DNA from: Anaerolineaceae bacterium | Lineage (GTDB): Bacteria; Chloroflexota; Anaerolineae; Anaerolineales; Anaerolineaceae | Direction of reading: 5' to 3' | NCBI GenBank assembly: GCA_011620555.1 | Contig: WOYY01000066.1 | Location: 1 to 33,288 of the forward strand | Length of the DNA stretch: 33,288 nt | Shown: in pieces, positions 7,385 through 15,799 of the stretch | How the letters are laid out: the number at the start of each line of letters is the position of its first letter | How positions within the stretch are numbered: position 1 is the stretch's first letter | Notes under the pieces: model-generated | What the model was told of the DNA's origin: nothing | The model's database searches: none | What the model saw: only the letters and a program-made list of their open reading frames with translations | Translations under genes and position numbers: made by a program

Positions 7385-9262
7385 TTAGCCATAAATCACA
7401 TTTTGGAGCAGGAAGCGCTCAATCGCTTTGTAATAGGCCTTGAGGGTGTCCGATTTGCGGAAGCCATGCCCCTCACCGGGATAGAGGTGATATTCATAGG
7501 TCACGCCGTTCGCTTTGAGGGCGCTCACGATATCTTCGGATTGGCTGGGCGGGACGACTTTGTCCTCCTCGCCCTGGAAGACAATCACCGCATCCCTGAT
7601 CCGGTCGGCATGGAAAACCGGCGACCATTCATGGTATTTCTCAGCCGCTTCCGGCAATGCCCCCACCAGAGAATCCGTATAGCGCTCTTCAAATTTATGG
7701 GTGTCCATCGCCAGCGTGAAGAGATTGCTGACGCCGTAGGAACAGATCCCGGCTTTGAACAAACCAGGATAGTGGATCAGCGCGTTCAAGACTGTATAGC
7801 CGCCGGCGCTGCCTCCTTTGATAATCAGTTTCTTCGGGTCTGCCAGGCCCTGGTCCACCAGCGCTTTAGCCCCTTCCGCCGCGTCCAGCACATCGAAATG
7901 CCCCCAATTGCCTTTGAGGGCGTCCCGATAGCTGCGGCCGTAACCGGTGCTGCCGCGGTAGTTTACTTCCAGATAGCCATAGCCGCGGCTGGTGAAAAAA
8001 GCGGCATCCAGGTGGTAGCCGATCCCCACCGCGCTGGTTGGTCCGCCGTGAATATAGATCACGGCCGGAGGCAGCCCCGGCCCCTCGTAGCAGCCGTTGG
8101 CCGGAGGGGAATAAATCCCATAAACCCTTGCGCCATCGCTCGCTGCCCATTGGATCTCGACCGGCTGCGGCAGGTCCACCTGGGGAATCGATTCCGCCGT
8201 GCTGCGCTGGTGAATTGTGATGGACTCTCCATCCAGGCTGATCACCCGCCCGGAGATCTGCGGCGAACTCGCCAAAAGCGCAATTTGCCCCCTCATGCTC
8301 ACATGCGGCTGGCTCAGTGAGGTGTATTCCGCCAGGCCCAAATCCGTGACCTTGCCGGAGACGATGTCCACCTGCCGGAGGCCAACCCTGCCGGAATCGC
8401 CCTGCAGGAAAACGATCTTCCGGCTGTCGGGCATCCACCCCTGTACCACCACGCCCTGCACCCAGGCCGGGTCAAGCAAAGAGGCGTCCGCGATCAGGGT
8501 TCGAATTTCACCAGTCTCCAAGTCCCGCAAGACCAGCTGATCCCATTCCCCTTCGTTCTGGATGTAGCTCAGGTAACGCCCGTCCGGGGAAAAAGCGGGC
8601 TGCAGGATCGGCGTCTCCGGCCCGCCAGCCCATTGCTCGACCGAGGTGATCCGGGGAATATCGCCCGCCAGGTCCGCCGCCATCAGCCGGGCGCCATCCC
8701 AGGGCATATTGGGATGATCCCACTCCACCCAGGCCAGACGCTTGCCGGAGGGATGCCAAACGGGCTGCATATAAAAATCAGCGCCCTGAGCGAGTATCTG
8801 CGGCCAGAGCTTGCCGGCCGTATCCACCCAAGCCAGGACATCGCTGCCCTCATAGGTGTGAACAAAAGCGACAAAAGCGTTGTCCGGCGAGAGCGCCGGA
8901 GAAGCCAGCCCGCCAAAAGCCGGCGTGATCGGCCGCGGGAAGCCTTTTCCCAGGTTACGACGATAAAGCCGGCCATCGCTGGCCGAAAAAATGATGAGGC
9001 CATTTTGGATCGCAAACTCGCCGCCGCCATAGCCAACCCCGCCGCGCACATTGACCTCACCCGAAAGTTCATAGGGCGCTTCGCCCAGAGGCTGCGCCAT
9101 CAGGACTCCCCGCCCGGATCGTCCCTCGAGCCAGACCAGGGTTTTGCCATCCGAATCCCACTGCACATCGTTCAGGCGGGTTTCAGCCCCGATCAGCTCA
9201 GGTGTGATCGGGCTTTTCCAGGTGCCATAGGCCTGCCGAATTTTCTTTTGGGCTTTATCCAT
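7385..9262 (-). CDS. S9-family serine peptidase (prolyl oligopeptidase/acylaminoacyl type)
   Basis: A 625-residue protein with no signal peptide, so likely cytoplasmic. Residues about 30-350 are a beta-propeller with TolB/PD40-like repeats (PAFSPDGRYLSYI at 222-234, PVWHPSGKRLAWVEW at about 167-181). Residues about 370-625 are an alpha/beta-hydrolase domain. The catalytic triad can be placed at Ser485 in GGSAGGY, Asp567 in GEEDKVVPP and His599 in PGEGHGF. The oxyanion region is IHGGPTS at 404-410. The length fits the S9C group. It lies 28 bp downstream of thioredoxin in the same direction, so co-transcription is likely. The substrate is probably short peptides or N-acylated peptides. Confidence 0.9.
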   Translation of the reverse strand: MDKAQKKIRQAYGTWKSPITPELIGAETRLNDVQWDSDGKTLVWLEGRSGRGVLMAQPLGEAPYELSGEVNVRGGVGYGGGEFAIQNGLIIFSASDGRLYRRNLGKGFPRPITPAFGGLASPALSPDNAFVAFVHTYEGSDVLAWVDTAGKLWPQILAQGADFYMQPVWHPSGKRLAWVEWDHPNMPWDGARLMAADLAGDIPRITSVEQWAGGPETPILQPAFSPDGRYLSYIQNEGEWDQLVLRDLETGEIRTLIADASLLDPAWVQGVVVQGWMPDSRKIVFLQGDSGRVGLRQVDIVSGKVTDLGLAEYTSLSQPHVSMRGQIALLASSPQISGRVISLDGESITIHQRSTAESIPQVDLPQPVEIQWAASDGARVYGIYSPPANGCYEGPGLPPAVIYIHGGPTSAVGIGYHLDAAFFTSRGYGYLEVNYRGSTGYGRSYRDALKGNWGHFDVLDAAEGAKALVDQGLADPKKLIIKGGSAGGYTVLNALIHYPGLFKAGICSYGVSNLFTLAMDTHKFEERYTDSLVGALPEAAEKYHEWSPVFHADRIRDAVIVFQGEEDKVVPPSQSEDIVSALKANGVTYEYHLYPGEGHGFRKSDTLKAYYKAIERFLLQNVIYG

Positions 9263-9290
9263 TTTTCTATCCTTCCGACTGGGTTGCTGC

Positions 9291-9614
9291 TTACAGATTC
9301 TTGAAAAAGGTCTTTTCGAGAGCTTTCCGGGGTTTGTAACCGGTCATCCGTTCCACCAGCTTGCCATCCTTGAAAAGCATCACCGTGGGTACACCCATCA
9401 CGGACTGGTCCATGGCCAGCTGAGGGGATTGGTCCACATCCACAGTGTAAAAATCTACCCGGTCCTGGTATTCGCCGGCCAACTCCTCGAGCACGGGCTC
9501 CAGCAGCCGGCAGGGACCACACCAGGGCGCCCCAAACTCCAATAAAACGGGTTTATCGGCGTTTAATACTTTTGATTCAAATTCATCCTGCCCCAAGGGG
9601 GTCAATTCCGGCAT
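9291..9614 (-). CDS. trxA: Thioredoxin
   Basis: A 107-residue cytoplasmic disulfide reductase with the active site APWCGPCRLLEP (Cys32 and Cys35 by count). It also has the cis-Pro region MGVPTVMLF at about 73-81 and the C-terminal helix of the fold. The length is standard. The start has a clear AAAGGAG ribosome site about 6 nt upstream. It is the first gene of a two-gene minus-strand unit with the S9 peptidase. No thioredoxin reductase is present in the window. Confidence 0.93.
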   Translation of the reverse strand: MPELTPLGQDEFESKVLNADKPVLLEFGAPWCGPCRLLEPVLEELAGEYQDRVDFYTVDVDQSPQLAMDQSVMGVPTVMLFKDGKLVERMTGYKPRKALEKTFFKNL

Positions 9615-10036
9615 GCGCGCTCCTTTCTTTTGCAGTAATGTTTCCTGACTTAAATTTAACTTTTACCTGGGCCATTGACTTCCGCCGTTTCATTATTCTA
9701 TTCGACAATCCTGAATTTAACCATACCGGGTTTAATTAATCCTCAGAAAAATATGACAATAAGCAATCGCTAATTGTCCTGCCCGAGGAAAAAGCTGACA
9801 GCCGGCCTTATAAAGGCCTCCGGTAGAATAAACCTCTGAATCAAGAAATTAACCATCTCTATACCCATATACGCTAAGCTCTCTTGTGCTAGAATGACGG
9901 TAACCACTTTTTAAATAAAAAGAAACAACAATATGGATGGGGCAGCCCTATTACAAACGGGGCAAAACCGGCTTCGGGTTTGGAGGAACAGTCTAAGGGT
10001 TTGCACATCCAGACCAGCCGGGAAACCGCCATATAG
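9615..10036. other. AT-rich intergenic stretch, no gene recognised
   Basis: About 420 bp upstream of trxA with clearly lower GC than its left-hand neighbours. No ORF here looks like a protein on either strand. It leads into the sulfotransferase remnant and may contain further, more decayed parts of that gene. Confidence 0.5.
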
Positions 10037-10198
10037 ACCTTGTTAACGGCTATCCAGCCCGAAAATTCGCCGACCTTCCGGAAAGGAAAAACAGGCGGGT
10101 GGCGGGAACATTTCAATGATGAACACGTCAAAATCTTCAAAGAAATCACTGGGGACTTGTTGATCACCCTGGGATACGAAACTGATAATGACTGGTAA
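10037..10198 (+). pseudogene. C-terminal remnant of a sulfotransferase
   Basis: Reading plus-strand codons from 10037 to the TAA at 10196 gives a 53-residue tail containing TFRKGKTGGWREHF and, slightly later, FKEITGDLLITLGYE followed by a short acidic end. This closely matches the C-terminal signature of bacterial and eukaryotic sulfotransferases: the PAPS-binding RKG-x-x-G-x-W loop, then the final helix ending near LGY. A TAG at 10034 closes the frame upstream, and no preceding frame offers the P-loop half. The rest is therefore deleted or decayed. It was recognised by eye, without an alignment. Confidence 0.6.
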
Positions 10199-10221
10199 AT
10201 AACAACACGAAATTATTCTCT

Positions 10222-10255
10222 CCGCAGGCATGCCTCGGGCAGGCAGCGCCTGCGG
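10222..10255. repeat. Nested stem-loop after the sulfotransferase remnant
   Basis: Outer stem CCGCAGGC/GCCTGCGG (8 bp) enclosing an inner stem TGCCT/AGGCA. It begins 24 nt after the remnant's stop codon. There is no following T-run, so it may be an old terminator or a REP-like palindrome. Confidence 0.4.
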
Positions 10256-10337
10256 AAGCCCACCATCCTCTCCTGGTTCCCTATCTCGTGCGGAAGGGAT
10301 GCGTCTCATTAAGCTCTCTTAAAATTTCTCCCCCATA

Positions 10338-10366
10338 TTGACGCTGGGTGGGTCGCGTGCTACAAT
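10338..10366 (+). promoter_or_regulatory. Sigma-70-type promoter of tRNA-Lys
   Basis: TTGACG (10338-10343) and TACAAT (10361-10366) are separated by exactly 17 nt, about 15 nt upstream of the mature tRNA 5' end. Confidence 0.8.
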
Positions 10367-10380
10367 AATGGCCTGATTAT

Positions 10381-10452
10381 GGGCGTGTAGCTCAATGGTA
10401 GAGCAGTGGCCTTTTAAGCCATTGGTTGGGAGTTCGAGCCTCCCCACGCTCA
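10381..10452 (+). tRNA. tRNA-Lys(TTT)
   Basis: A full cloverleaf can be drawn: acceptor GGGCGTG/CACGCTC (one G-U), D arm GCTC/GAGC, anticodon stem GTGGC/GCCAT with loop CTTTTAA (anticodon TTT), T arm GGGAG/CTCCC with TTCGAGC, discriminator A. CCA is not encoded. It flanks the AT-rich glycosyltransferase patch on its left side. Confidence 0.95.
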
Positions 10453-10621
10453 TATTTGTATTTAATCCCCAGCTCCATTTTGGTCAGCACGCGGCCTTCC
10501 AATCTAAAGCTTAATCACCCTTTAATCCCTAATCCAGCTTCGAAATGCAATTTATGGAGTAAGATTACTTCTGTTCCGACCCAACTCATCATCTTCAGGA
10601 ATGATCTAAAATTTAAAGAAA

Positions 10622-11797
10622 ATGAGTAAATTAAAAGAAGGCAGCAAAATCTTAATTGCAAATGACTCAGTGGGAATTACAGGCGTTCAGGTATCGACCA
10701 AGAATCTCTCCAAAGAAATGAAAAAAAGGGGGTACAAAGTTGTACTGCTGCAGCCAACGGATAAAGAATTTCTAAATATCACGGTCCCCATTGAAAAACA
10801 ATTCCAATGGACTCTTTTCGCAACTCCGGTTGTTGCCAAAAGAATTTTAAATGAAAAACCGGATGCCATATTGATTACAACGGTTGAAGCTCCAATAGGT
10901 AAAGCAACCAGAGATGTCTGCCGGATTTTAGAATCCAGAAAAGTTGCCAAAGAGTGCCCTTTCACATTGATGTATACGACCAATCACGGCATATCGATTG
11001 ATAAAAACATTGATAACGCAATTTTTAATAACACCCTGGCAGCCAAACCCAATCTGAAGAAGGCTGAAGAGCAAATCATTAACGCGATCGAAAGTGAGTT
11101 CTTAAGAAACCGGTTTTCTGGCGCAAAACGAGTCCTCGTGAATTCAAAAAGTTCAAAAGAAAAACTGAATGAAATTGGAATCGACAACGTCACCGTCGCA
11201 CCCAGGGGGATCGATCTCAAGGTCTACCACTTTCCCACACCCAGGGACGAAAATCCCTACTTAAATTACGAGTGGTATCAGGAAGATCCAAAACCCATTC
11301 TCCTGTATTTAGGCAGAGTGGCTTTTGAAAAAGATATTCACCTTTTCCTGGAAGGCGAACATCCTGAATACCATCGAGTCGTTGTCGGTCCGGGGCCGGC
11401 ACTCAACACTCTTAGGAATAAGTTTGGGGCCGATCAGAGTATTCATTTTGTGGGACCCGTCCCCAATAAAGAGGCCCCCAATTTCTTTATGCATGCCAGA
11501 CTGAGTTTCTTCCCGAGCAGCTTTGATACCTTTGGCTTAACGATCATTGAGTCGGCGGCATGTGGCACCCCGGTGGTTGCTTTTAAGGTTCCCGGCCCCA
11601 AGGATGTGATCAAAGAGGGTGTGATGGGGATAATGGTTAAAGAGGGCCACTCCCTTTTTAAGGGCTTATCCAGGGCTTTGGAAATCAACCGCAGAGAGTG
11701 CTCTGAATATACAAGGAAAAAATATTCCTGGAAGAAATCAGCAAAGAAAATTTTGGAAAACCTTTATCCGATAAAATGGGAAAAAGAAAAAGATTGA
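10622..11797 (+). CDS. GT4-family glycosyltransferase
   Basis: A 391-residue GT-B-fold enzyme of family GT4. The N-terminal domain (about 10-190) has the acceptor-binding start (DSVGITGVQVSTKNLSKEM), and VAPRGIDLKVYH near 195-207 is the typical inter-domain segment. The C-terminal donor domain has ILLYLGRVAFEKD (about 227-239) and the E-x7-E region SSFDTFGLTIIESAACGTPVV near 298-318. It probably transfers a sugar to a lipid or polysaccharide on the cytoplasmic face; the closest style is the MgtA/SQD2-like group. The gene is visibly AT-richer, with more Lys/Asn/Ile and AAA/ATT-type codons than neighbours, and has a weak ribosome site (AAAGAAA). It sits next to tRNA-Lys and gene remnants, which suggests horizontal acquisition. 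Confidence 0.85.
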   Translation: MSKLKEGSKILIANDSVGITGVQVSTKNLSKEMKKRGYKVVLLQPTDKEFLNITVPIEKQFQWTLFATPVVAKRILNEKPDAILITTVEAPIGKATRDVCRILESRKVAKECPFTLMYTTNHGISIDKNIDNAIFNNTLAAKPNLKKAEEQIINAIESEFLRNRFSGAKRVLVNSKSSKEKLNEIGIDNVTVAPRGIDLKVYHFPTPRDENPYLNYEWYQEDPKPILLYLGRVAFEKDIHLFLEGEHPEYHRVVVGPGPALNTLRNKFGADQSIHFVGPVPNKEAPNFFMHARLSFFPSSFDTFGLTIIESAACGTPVVAFKVPGPKDVIKEGVMGIMVKEGHSLFKGLSRALEINRRECSEYTRKKYSWKKSAKKILENLYPIKWEKEKD

Positions 11798-11911
11798 GAC
11801 CCTCACCCCACGCCAGCAGCTCTTCTAACAACTGGGCCTACAGAAACTCCGGGACCAGAAACAAGACTACCGGAAAACTCATTTAGAAAATCATTCATCC
11901 GTTGTTCATTC

Positions 11912-12022
11912 TTAAGCGGGATAGTAAAGACCACCCGCTTTTCGGCCCTCGAAGCAATCCGCCAAACCTTGGATTGCCAGCCGGGAGACATCCTCGAAAA
12001 TCAAAAGGATGGTGAGGTATAA
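11912..12022 (+). pseudogene. Tail of a small XRE/HTH transcriptional regulator
   Basis: The plus-strand frame ending at TAA 12020-12022 encodes ALEAIRQTLDCQPGDILE followed by a short acidic tail. This is the usual C-terminal end of compact HTH (YozG/HTH_26-type) regulators, whose last helix reads LE-x-[IL]-C-x-[AT]-L-x-CQPGD-[IL]-LE. The frame has no usable start and the DNA-recognition helix upstream is not recognisable, so the gene is truncated or decayed. Identified by eye only. Confidence 0.5.
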
Positions 12023-12270
12023 GAAAACTGGCAGGTGAGAAATATAATCGCTGGTTGATTTATTCCATAAAAAACCAATCTATGGATCACTCAACAGCAC
12101 CCCTTGAGGTTTTGTTTTCTTTATCCCTCACTCTCTTCTTACGCTCGCCTTAAACTCTCTCTTGGTAAGATTTTAATGTAACCAACCTCAGGGGGGCAGC
12201 ATGCTGCCCCCCATTTCGTAGTCTGCCGAAGGTTCTCTTTCGGCCACTATTGGTTTATTGATGGTGAGCT
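12023..12270. other. Intergenic leader upstream of the GT2-HEAT gene
   Basis: Non-coding, AT-rich at the left, with the 22-bp palindrome at 12191-12212 near its end. Nothing else was recognised. Confidence 0.5.
12191..12212. repeat. Perfect 22-bp palindrome
   Basis: The half-site GGGGGGCAGCA is followed directly by its exact reverse complement, with no spacer. It lies about 60 bp upstream of the GT2-HEAT start. No T-run follows, so a simple terminator is unlikely. It could be a cruciform or protein-binding site, or a mobile-repeat remnant. Confidence 0.6.
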
Positions 12271-14382
12271 ATGACCGGTGCATTAGATTTTCTGGTCAAT
12301 TTAATGGTGAGGCTTTACGATCCGATGCACACCCTGGCGGTGATCGTTGGGCTTGTATTTACCATCAGCGGTGTGATGGACCTCTACATTGATTTCAGCC
12401 ACATCGCTTGGCACATCCGGCGTTTCTTCCACCGCAAGGAGATCCAGCCCCTGACGATCGAACGCCTGGAGGCGCGCGAAGAGCAGCGGATAGCCATCTT
12501 CATCGCGGCCTGGCACGAAGCGGATGTGATCGCCAGTACCCTCACCAACGCCTGCAAGACCATTCGCTACAAGAACTATGACATCTTCGTGGGCACCTAT
12601 CCCAACGACCCCGACACCCAGCGCGAGGTTGACAAGGTCGCCCGGGTGAACGCCCATGTGCACAAAGTCGTCACGCCCGACCCGGGGCCAACAAATAAGG
12701 CCTCCAACCTCAACCACGTCTTCAATGCGATCCTCGATTACGAGAGCAGGACCGAATCCTATTTCGACATCATCGTGATGCACGACTCCGAGGATGTGAT
12801 CCATCCCTATTCCCTGCTGGTCTACAATTACCTCATGCCCCGGAAGGACATGATCCAGATCCCGGTCTTCCCCTTGCCGCTCCCACTGAATAAAGTGACC
12901 CACTGGACCTATGCGGACGAATTCGCCGAGAACCACACTAAGATCCTGCGGGTGCGGGAACTGAACGAGGGCTTCGTCCCCTCCGCGGGCGTCGGCACAG
13001 GCTTCACCAAGCGCGCCTTCCAACAGCTGGCCCTCTCGACCCAGGAGATCTTCTCGCCCGATACCCTGACGGAAGATTACCAGCTTGGCCTGCAGATGAA
13101 TCTCCAGGGGATGGAGGCGGCCTTCGTCAATATCCGCATCCCCCCCTCCGAAGCCCACCCCAGCAAACAGGCCCCGACGGAATGGGTGGCCACCCGCGCC
13201 CTCTTCCCCACGGATTTCAAACAAGCCGTCAAACAGAAAACCCGTTGGAATATCGGCATCATCCTCCAAGGCTGGAAAAACCTCGGCTGGCGGGGTTCCC
13301 TGGGGGTCAAATGGGACCTCCTGCAGGACCGCAAGGCCCTGGTCTCCACCCCCATCAATTCCCTGGGCTATCTGGTCTTCCTTTATTTTGTGACCTATCA
13401 GTTGGTTAAATATTTCTCCGGCGCTTCTATGCCGGTCCTGATCCCGAAAGGGACTTTCCTCTATACGCTTGTGTTGATTTCCACAGTGTTCATGGTCTGG
13501 CGCTTAATAAACCGGGCTTTGGCCGTCAACAAAATCTATGGCTTCTGGCCCGCGGTCACCTCCATTCCCCGGTCAATCTGGGGCAATGTGATCAACTTTA
13601 CGGCCATCTCCCGAGCGGTTTACCAGTATTTTGACAACAAACTCCACAAGAAAGAAGTGGCCTGGGATAAGACAGACCACGAATTCCCCTCCATCGTTGC
13701 GGATGAAGAACCGGAGACCAAAGAGACCAACGAGGAAAAAATCAACGACATTTTTCACCTGCCTTACGAGCTGCCCGAGAAGAATTTCATCCGAATGTTC
13801 ACCGACCGGCTTGAGGCGGCGGATAAATGGGGCAAGATCAAGCTTCTGGAAAGCATCCCCCGGGAATATGGCAACAAGCTCTTCCCCCATTTCCACCCCT
13901 ATCTCTCCGACCCGGATTGGGAAGTGCGGGCCGCGGTCTGCCGGAGCCTGAGCTTCCTCCAGCTGCCCCAATCCATCCCCTACCTCAAAACGGCAGCCAC
14001 CGATAAGGATTGGGTCGTGCGCAGCAACGCTGTGCGAGCCTTGGGAAAATTCGGTGAACAAGGCGAAACCGCGCTGCTGGAACTCCTGGAAGGTGAGGAT
14101 AATTACGCCCGCGATGCCGCCCGGACCATTCTAGAACAGCAGGGTTTCCTGGACCAGCATCTGACCGCTCTAGACAGCGCAGATTTCAAGACCAGGAGCA
14201 GGGCACGCCACTTCTTCCTGAAACTGGCCGAGCTGGGACAATCCCCCATCGCCAAAGAAGTGGTCAAGAAATATCATCTGGATGAAAAACCCCCAACCTT
14301 TGGGGACCGTCCGGAATCGGAGTCAAAAGAATCCGAGCATCCTCTGCCCGGCGAGGCATTGAATCACCGGGAGAGTCCCTAG
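12271..14382 (+). CDS. NfrB-like GT2 glycosyltransferase fused to HEAT repeats
   Basis: A 703-residue membrane protein. A transmembrane helix at about 20-42 precedes a family-2 glycosyltransferase domain (about 70-335). The processive-GT signatures are present: HDSED at 171-175 (DxD region), TEDYQLG at 267-273 and Q322-x2-R325-W326. These fit the NfrB group (phage N4 adsorption protein B), which makes envelope polysaccharide. Further helices lie at about 362-382, 396-414 and 430-450. After an acidic linker (about 475-490), residues about 520-640 hold HEAT-like repeats (LSDPDWEVRAAVCRSL, TDKDWVVRSNAVRALGKFG), an unusual addition. No NfrA partner or c-di-GMP module is nearby. The gene stands alone, with the palindrome 60 bp upstream and a terminator directly after. 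Confidence 0.85.
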   Translation: MTGALDFLVNLMVRLYDPMHTLAVIVGLVFTISGVMDLYIDFSHIAWHIRRFFHRKEIQPLTIERLEAREEQRIAIFIAAWHEADVIASTLTNACKTIRYKNYDIFVGTYPNDPDTQREVDKVARVNAHVHKVVTPDPGPTNKASNLNHVFNAILDYESRTESYFDIIVMHDSEDVIHPYSLLVYNYLMPRKDMIQIPVFPLPLPLNKVTHWTYADEFAENHTKILRVRELNEGFVPSAGVGTGFTKRAFQQLALSTQEIFSPDTLTEDYQLGLQMNLQGMEAAFVNIRIPPSEAHPSKQAPTEWVATRALFPTDFKQAVKQKTRWNIGIILQGWKNLGWRGSLGVKWDLLQDRKALVSTPINSLGYLVFLYFVTYQLVKYFSGASMPVLIPKGTFLYTLVLISTVFMVWRLINRALAVNKIYGFWPAVTSIPRSIWGNVINFTAISRAVYQYFDNKLHKKEVAWDKTDHEFPSIVADEEPETKETNEEKINDIFHLPYELPEKNFIRMFTDRLEAADKWGKIKLLESIPREYGNKLFPHFHPYLSDPDWEVRAAVCRSLSFLQLPQSIPYLKTAATDKDWVVRSNAVRALGKFGEQGETALLELLEGEDNYARDAARTILEQQGFLDQHLTALDSADFKTRSRARHFFLKLAELGQSPIAKEVVKKYHLDEKPPTFGDRPESESKESEHPLPGEALNHRESP

Positions 14383-14405
14383 AAACAAACTATCCGGATA
14401 AACGC

Positions 14406-14441
14406 AAGCTCATGGTGGGGAAGGACCATGAGCTTATTTTT
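14406..14441. terminator. Bidirectional Rho-independent terminator
   Basis: An 11-bp perfect stem AAGCTCATGGT/ACCATGAGCTT with an 8-nt loop, then ATTTTT. It overlaps the end of the convergent small ORF. Confidence 0.85.
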
Positions 14442-14610
14442 GTCTGATTCGCCAGGCTAGGATCACGCTCGCTGCGGTCAGCAGGGTCAGGATGACAATC
14501 CCCAAAGCCTCTGGGCTAAAAGCCGGCGGTTCGTTATCGAACAGGCTGGCAATGATGACGATCAATAGGCCGCAGCACCAACCGACGAGATAAGCCTGCC
14601 AAGGGCACAT
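14434..14610 (-). CDS. Small two-helix membrane protein, hypothetical
   Basis: A 58-residue product if started at the ATG at 14610, which has a ribosome site (AAAGGG, about 6 nt upstream). A longer frame from 14712 lacks such support and adds a polar tail. Two hydrophobic helices are visible: YLVGWCCGLLIVIIASLF and ALGIVILTLLTAASVILAW, with a positively charged C terminus (RIRQK). The family was not recognised. The gene is divergent from the patatin-like gene. Confidence 0.5.
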   Translation of the reverse strand: MCPWQAYLVGWCCGLLIVIIASLFDNEPPAFSPEALGIVILTLLTAASVILAWRIRQK

Positions 14611-14830
14611 GGAATCCCTTTCATCAGCTGCTCCTCCTGAGTGAGAAAAGGGGTATTCGGTTTGCGATGGATTGGGTTTTTGTTGCCTGCCGCTGTCTGT
14701 CACCTTCATCAAATTAAAATCAGAGTCAAGTGGGCAACCTCATCCCCCTTCAAGCGATCAGGTAAATCCTTTGGCCCTCATCTTGCAACCTGATTTCTTA
14801 ATCGTTCGATCAAGTATTTTTGGAGCCGGC

Positions 14831-15763
14831 ATGATCCCTTTTCGCAGAAATGTTGCCATTGCCATAGATGGAGGCGGTATCCGGGGCGTGATTGTCACCC
14901 AGGCCTTGGCCGTGCTGGAGGATCACCTCCGCCAACCCGTCCACGACATCTTCCGCCTGGCCGTGGGCACTTCCACCGGTTCGATCATCTCGGCCGGGAT
15001 CGGCGCGGGACTCACAGCCCGGCAGATGACCCGGCTTTACCGCGAAATCGGCGCTTCGGTCTTCCCCAGCACCTGGCGCAAATGGTTCTTCCCCCTGACC
15101 CGTTACCGCTATTCCGCCCGGCCGCTCAAACACGCCCTGAAGAATCACTTCGGCGCAATGAAAATGTCCGAATTCTGGCAATCCCCCTCCCCGACGGATG
15201 TCGTGATCACGTCCTACGACCTGGTGGAAAACCGCACCCGGTTTATCAAGCCCTGGAAGGAAGAATACCAGGCTTGGTCCGTCGCCCAGGCTGTGCAGGC
15301 CTCCTGCACCGTTCCCACTTATTTCCCAGTGGTTGATGGCCGCTACATTGACGGCGGCGTGGGCGCCTACAGCAACCCCTGTTACGTCGCGGCCTATGAA
15401 GCGCGGGAGTGCCTGAATTGGGACCCCAGCGAGACAACCCTGATCAGTATTGGCACCGGCCGATCGCCCTACAACTTTGACCCCCGAAAGACGCCCAAAC
15501 TCTGGGCATGGGACTGGCTCGCCAAGACCGCCGATGTCTTCCTGCAATCCGCCTACGACCAGCAGGTGCACCTGGTGGAGACCCACTTCAAAGGTCTGGA
15601 TTTCCGCCGCTTCCAGATCGACCTGGACGAAAACATCCCCATGGACAACACCCATCAAATGGACCGCTTGGCCGGTTATGGCACCGCCCTGGGCCGGATG
15701 ATAGTCGGCGACCAGGTGGACCCGATCCAGGGGATCAGCCTCAAAGAGCGCAGCGGCCGCTAA
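14831..15763 (+). CDS. Patatin-like phospholipase
   Basis: A 310-residue acyl hydrolase using a Ser-Asp dyad. The ATG at 14831 has GGAG 5 nt upstream; the longer in-frame start at 14672 adds a low-complexity leader and is rejected. Motifs are the oxyanion loop DGGGIRG at 13-19, the nucleophile elbow GTSTG at 46-50 (Ser48) and the catalytic DGG at 174-176 followed by VGAYSNP. There is no signal peptide, so it probably acts on membrane lipids from the cytoplasm, or is exported by an unseen route. There are no neighbours of phage-defence type (no cGAS/CD-NTase), so a CBASS-effector role is not supported. Confidence 0.92.
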   Translation: MIPFRRNVAIAIDGGGIRGVIVTQALAVLEDHLRQPVHDIFRLAVGTSTGSIISAGIGAGLTARQMTRLYREIGASVFPSTWRKWFFPLTRYRYSARPLKHALKNHFGAMKMSEFWQSPSPTDVVITSYDLVENRTRFIKPWKEEYQAWSVAQAVQASCTVPTYFPVVDGRYIDGGVGAYSNPCYVAAYEARECLNWDPSETTLISIGTGRSPYNFDPRKTPKLWAWDWLAKTADVFLQSAYDQQVHLVETHFKGLDFRRFQIDLDENIPMDNTHQMDRLAGYGTALGRMIVGDQVDPIQGISLKERSGR

Positions 15764-15799
15764 TCAAAGCGGATTTTGACTGCCGCAAACCCCAAAACT

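Noticed and set aside
7403-8320. 305-residue plus-strand ORF opposite the S9 peptidase
   Set aside because: It is antisense to the catalytic domain, which carries the complete Ser-Asp-His triad.
9889-10167. 92-residue minus-strand ORF
   Set aside because: It is antisense to the sulfotransferase remnant, rich in Cys/Phe/Pro without domain character, and has no ribosome site.
11803-11991. 62-residue minus-strand ORF
   Set aside because: It is antisense to the HTH tail, which gives a clear family signature on the plus strand.
14831-15763. Patatin-like protein as a CBASS or other phage-defence effector
   Set aside because: No cyclase, sensor or other defence gene is adjacent; the neighbours are envelope and membrane genes.
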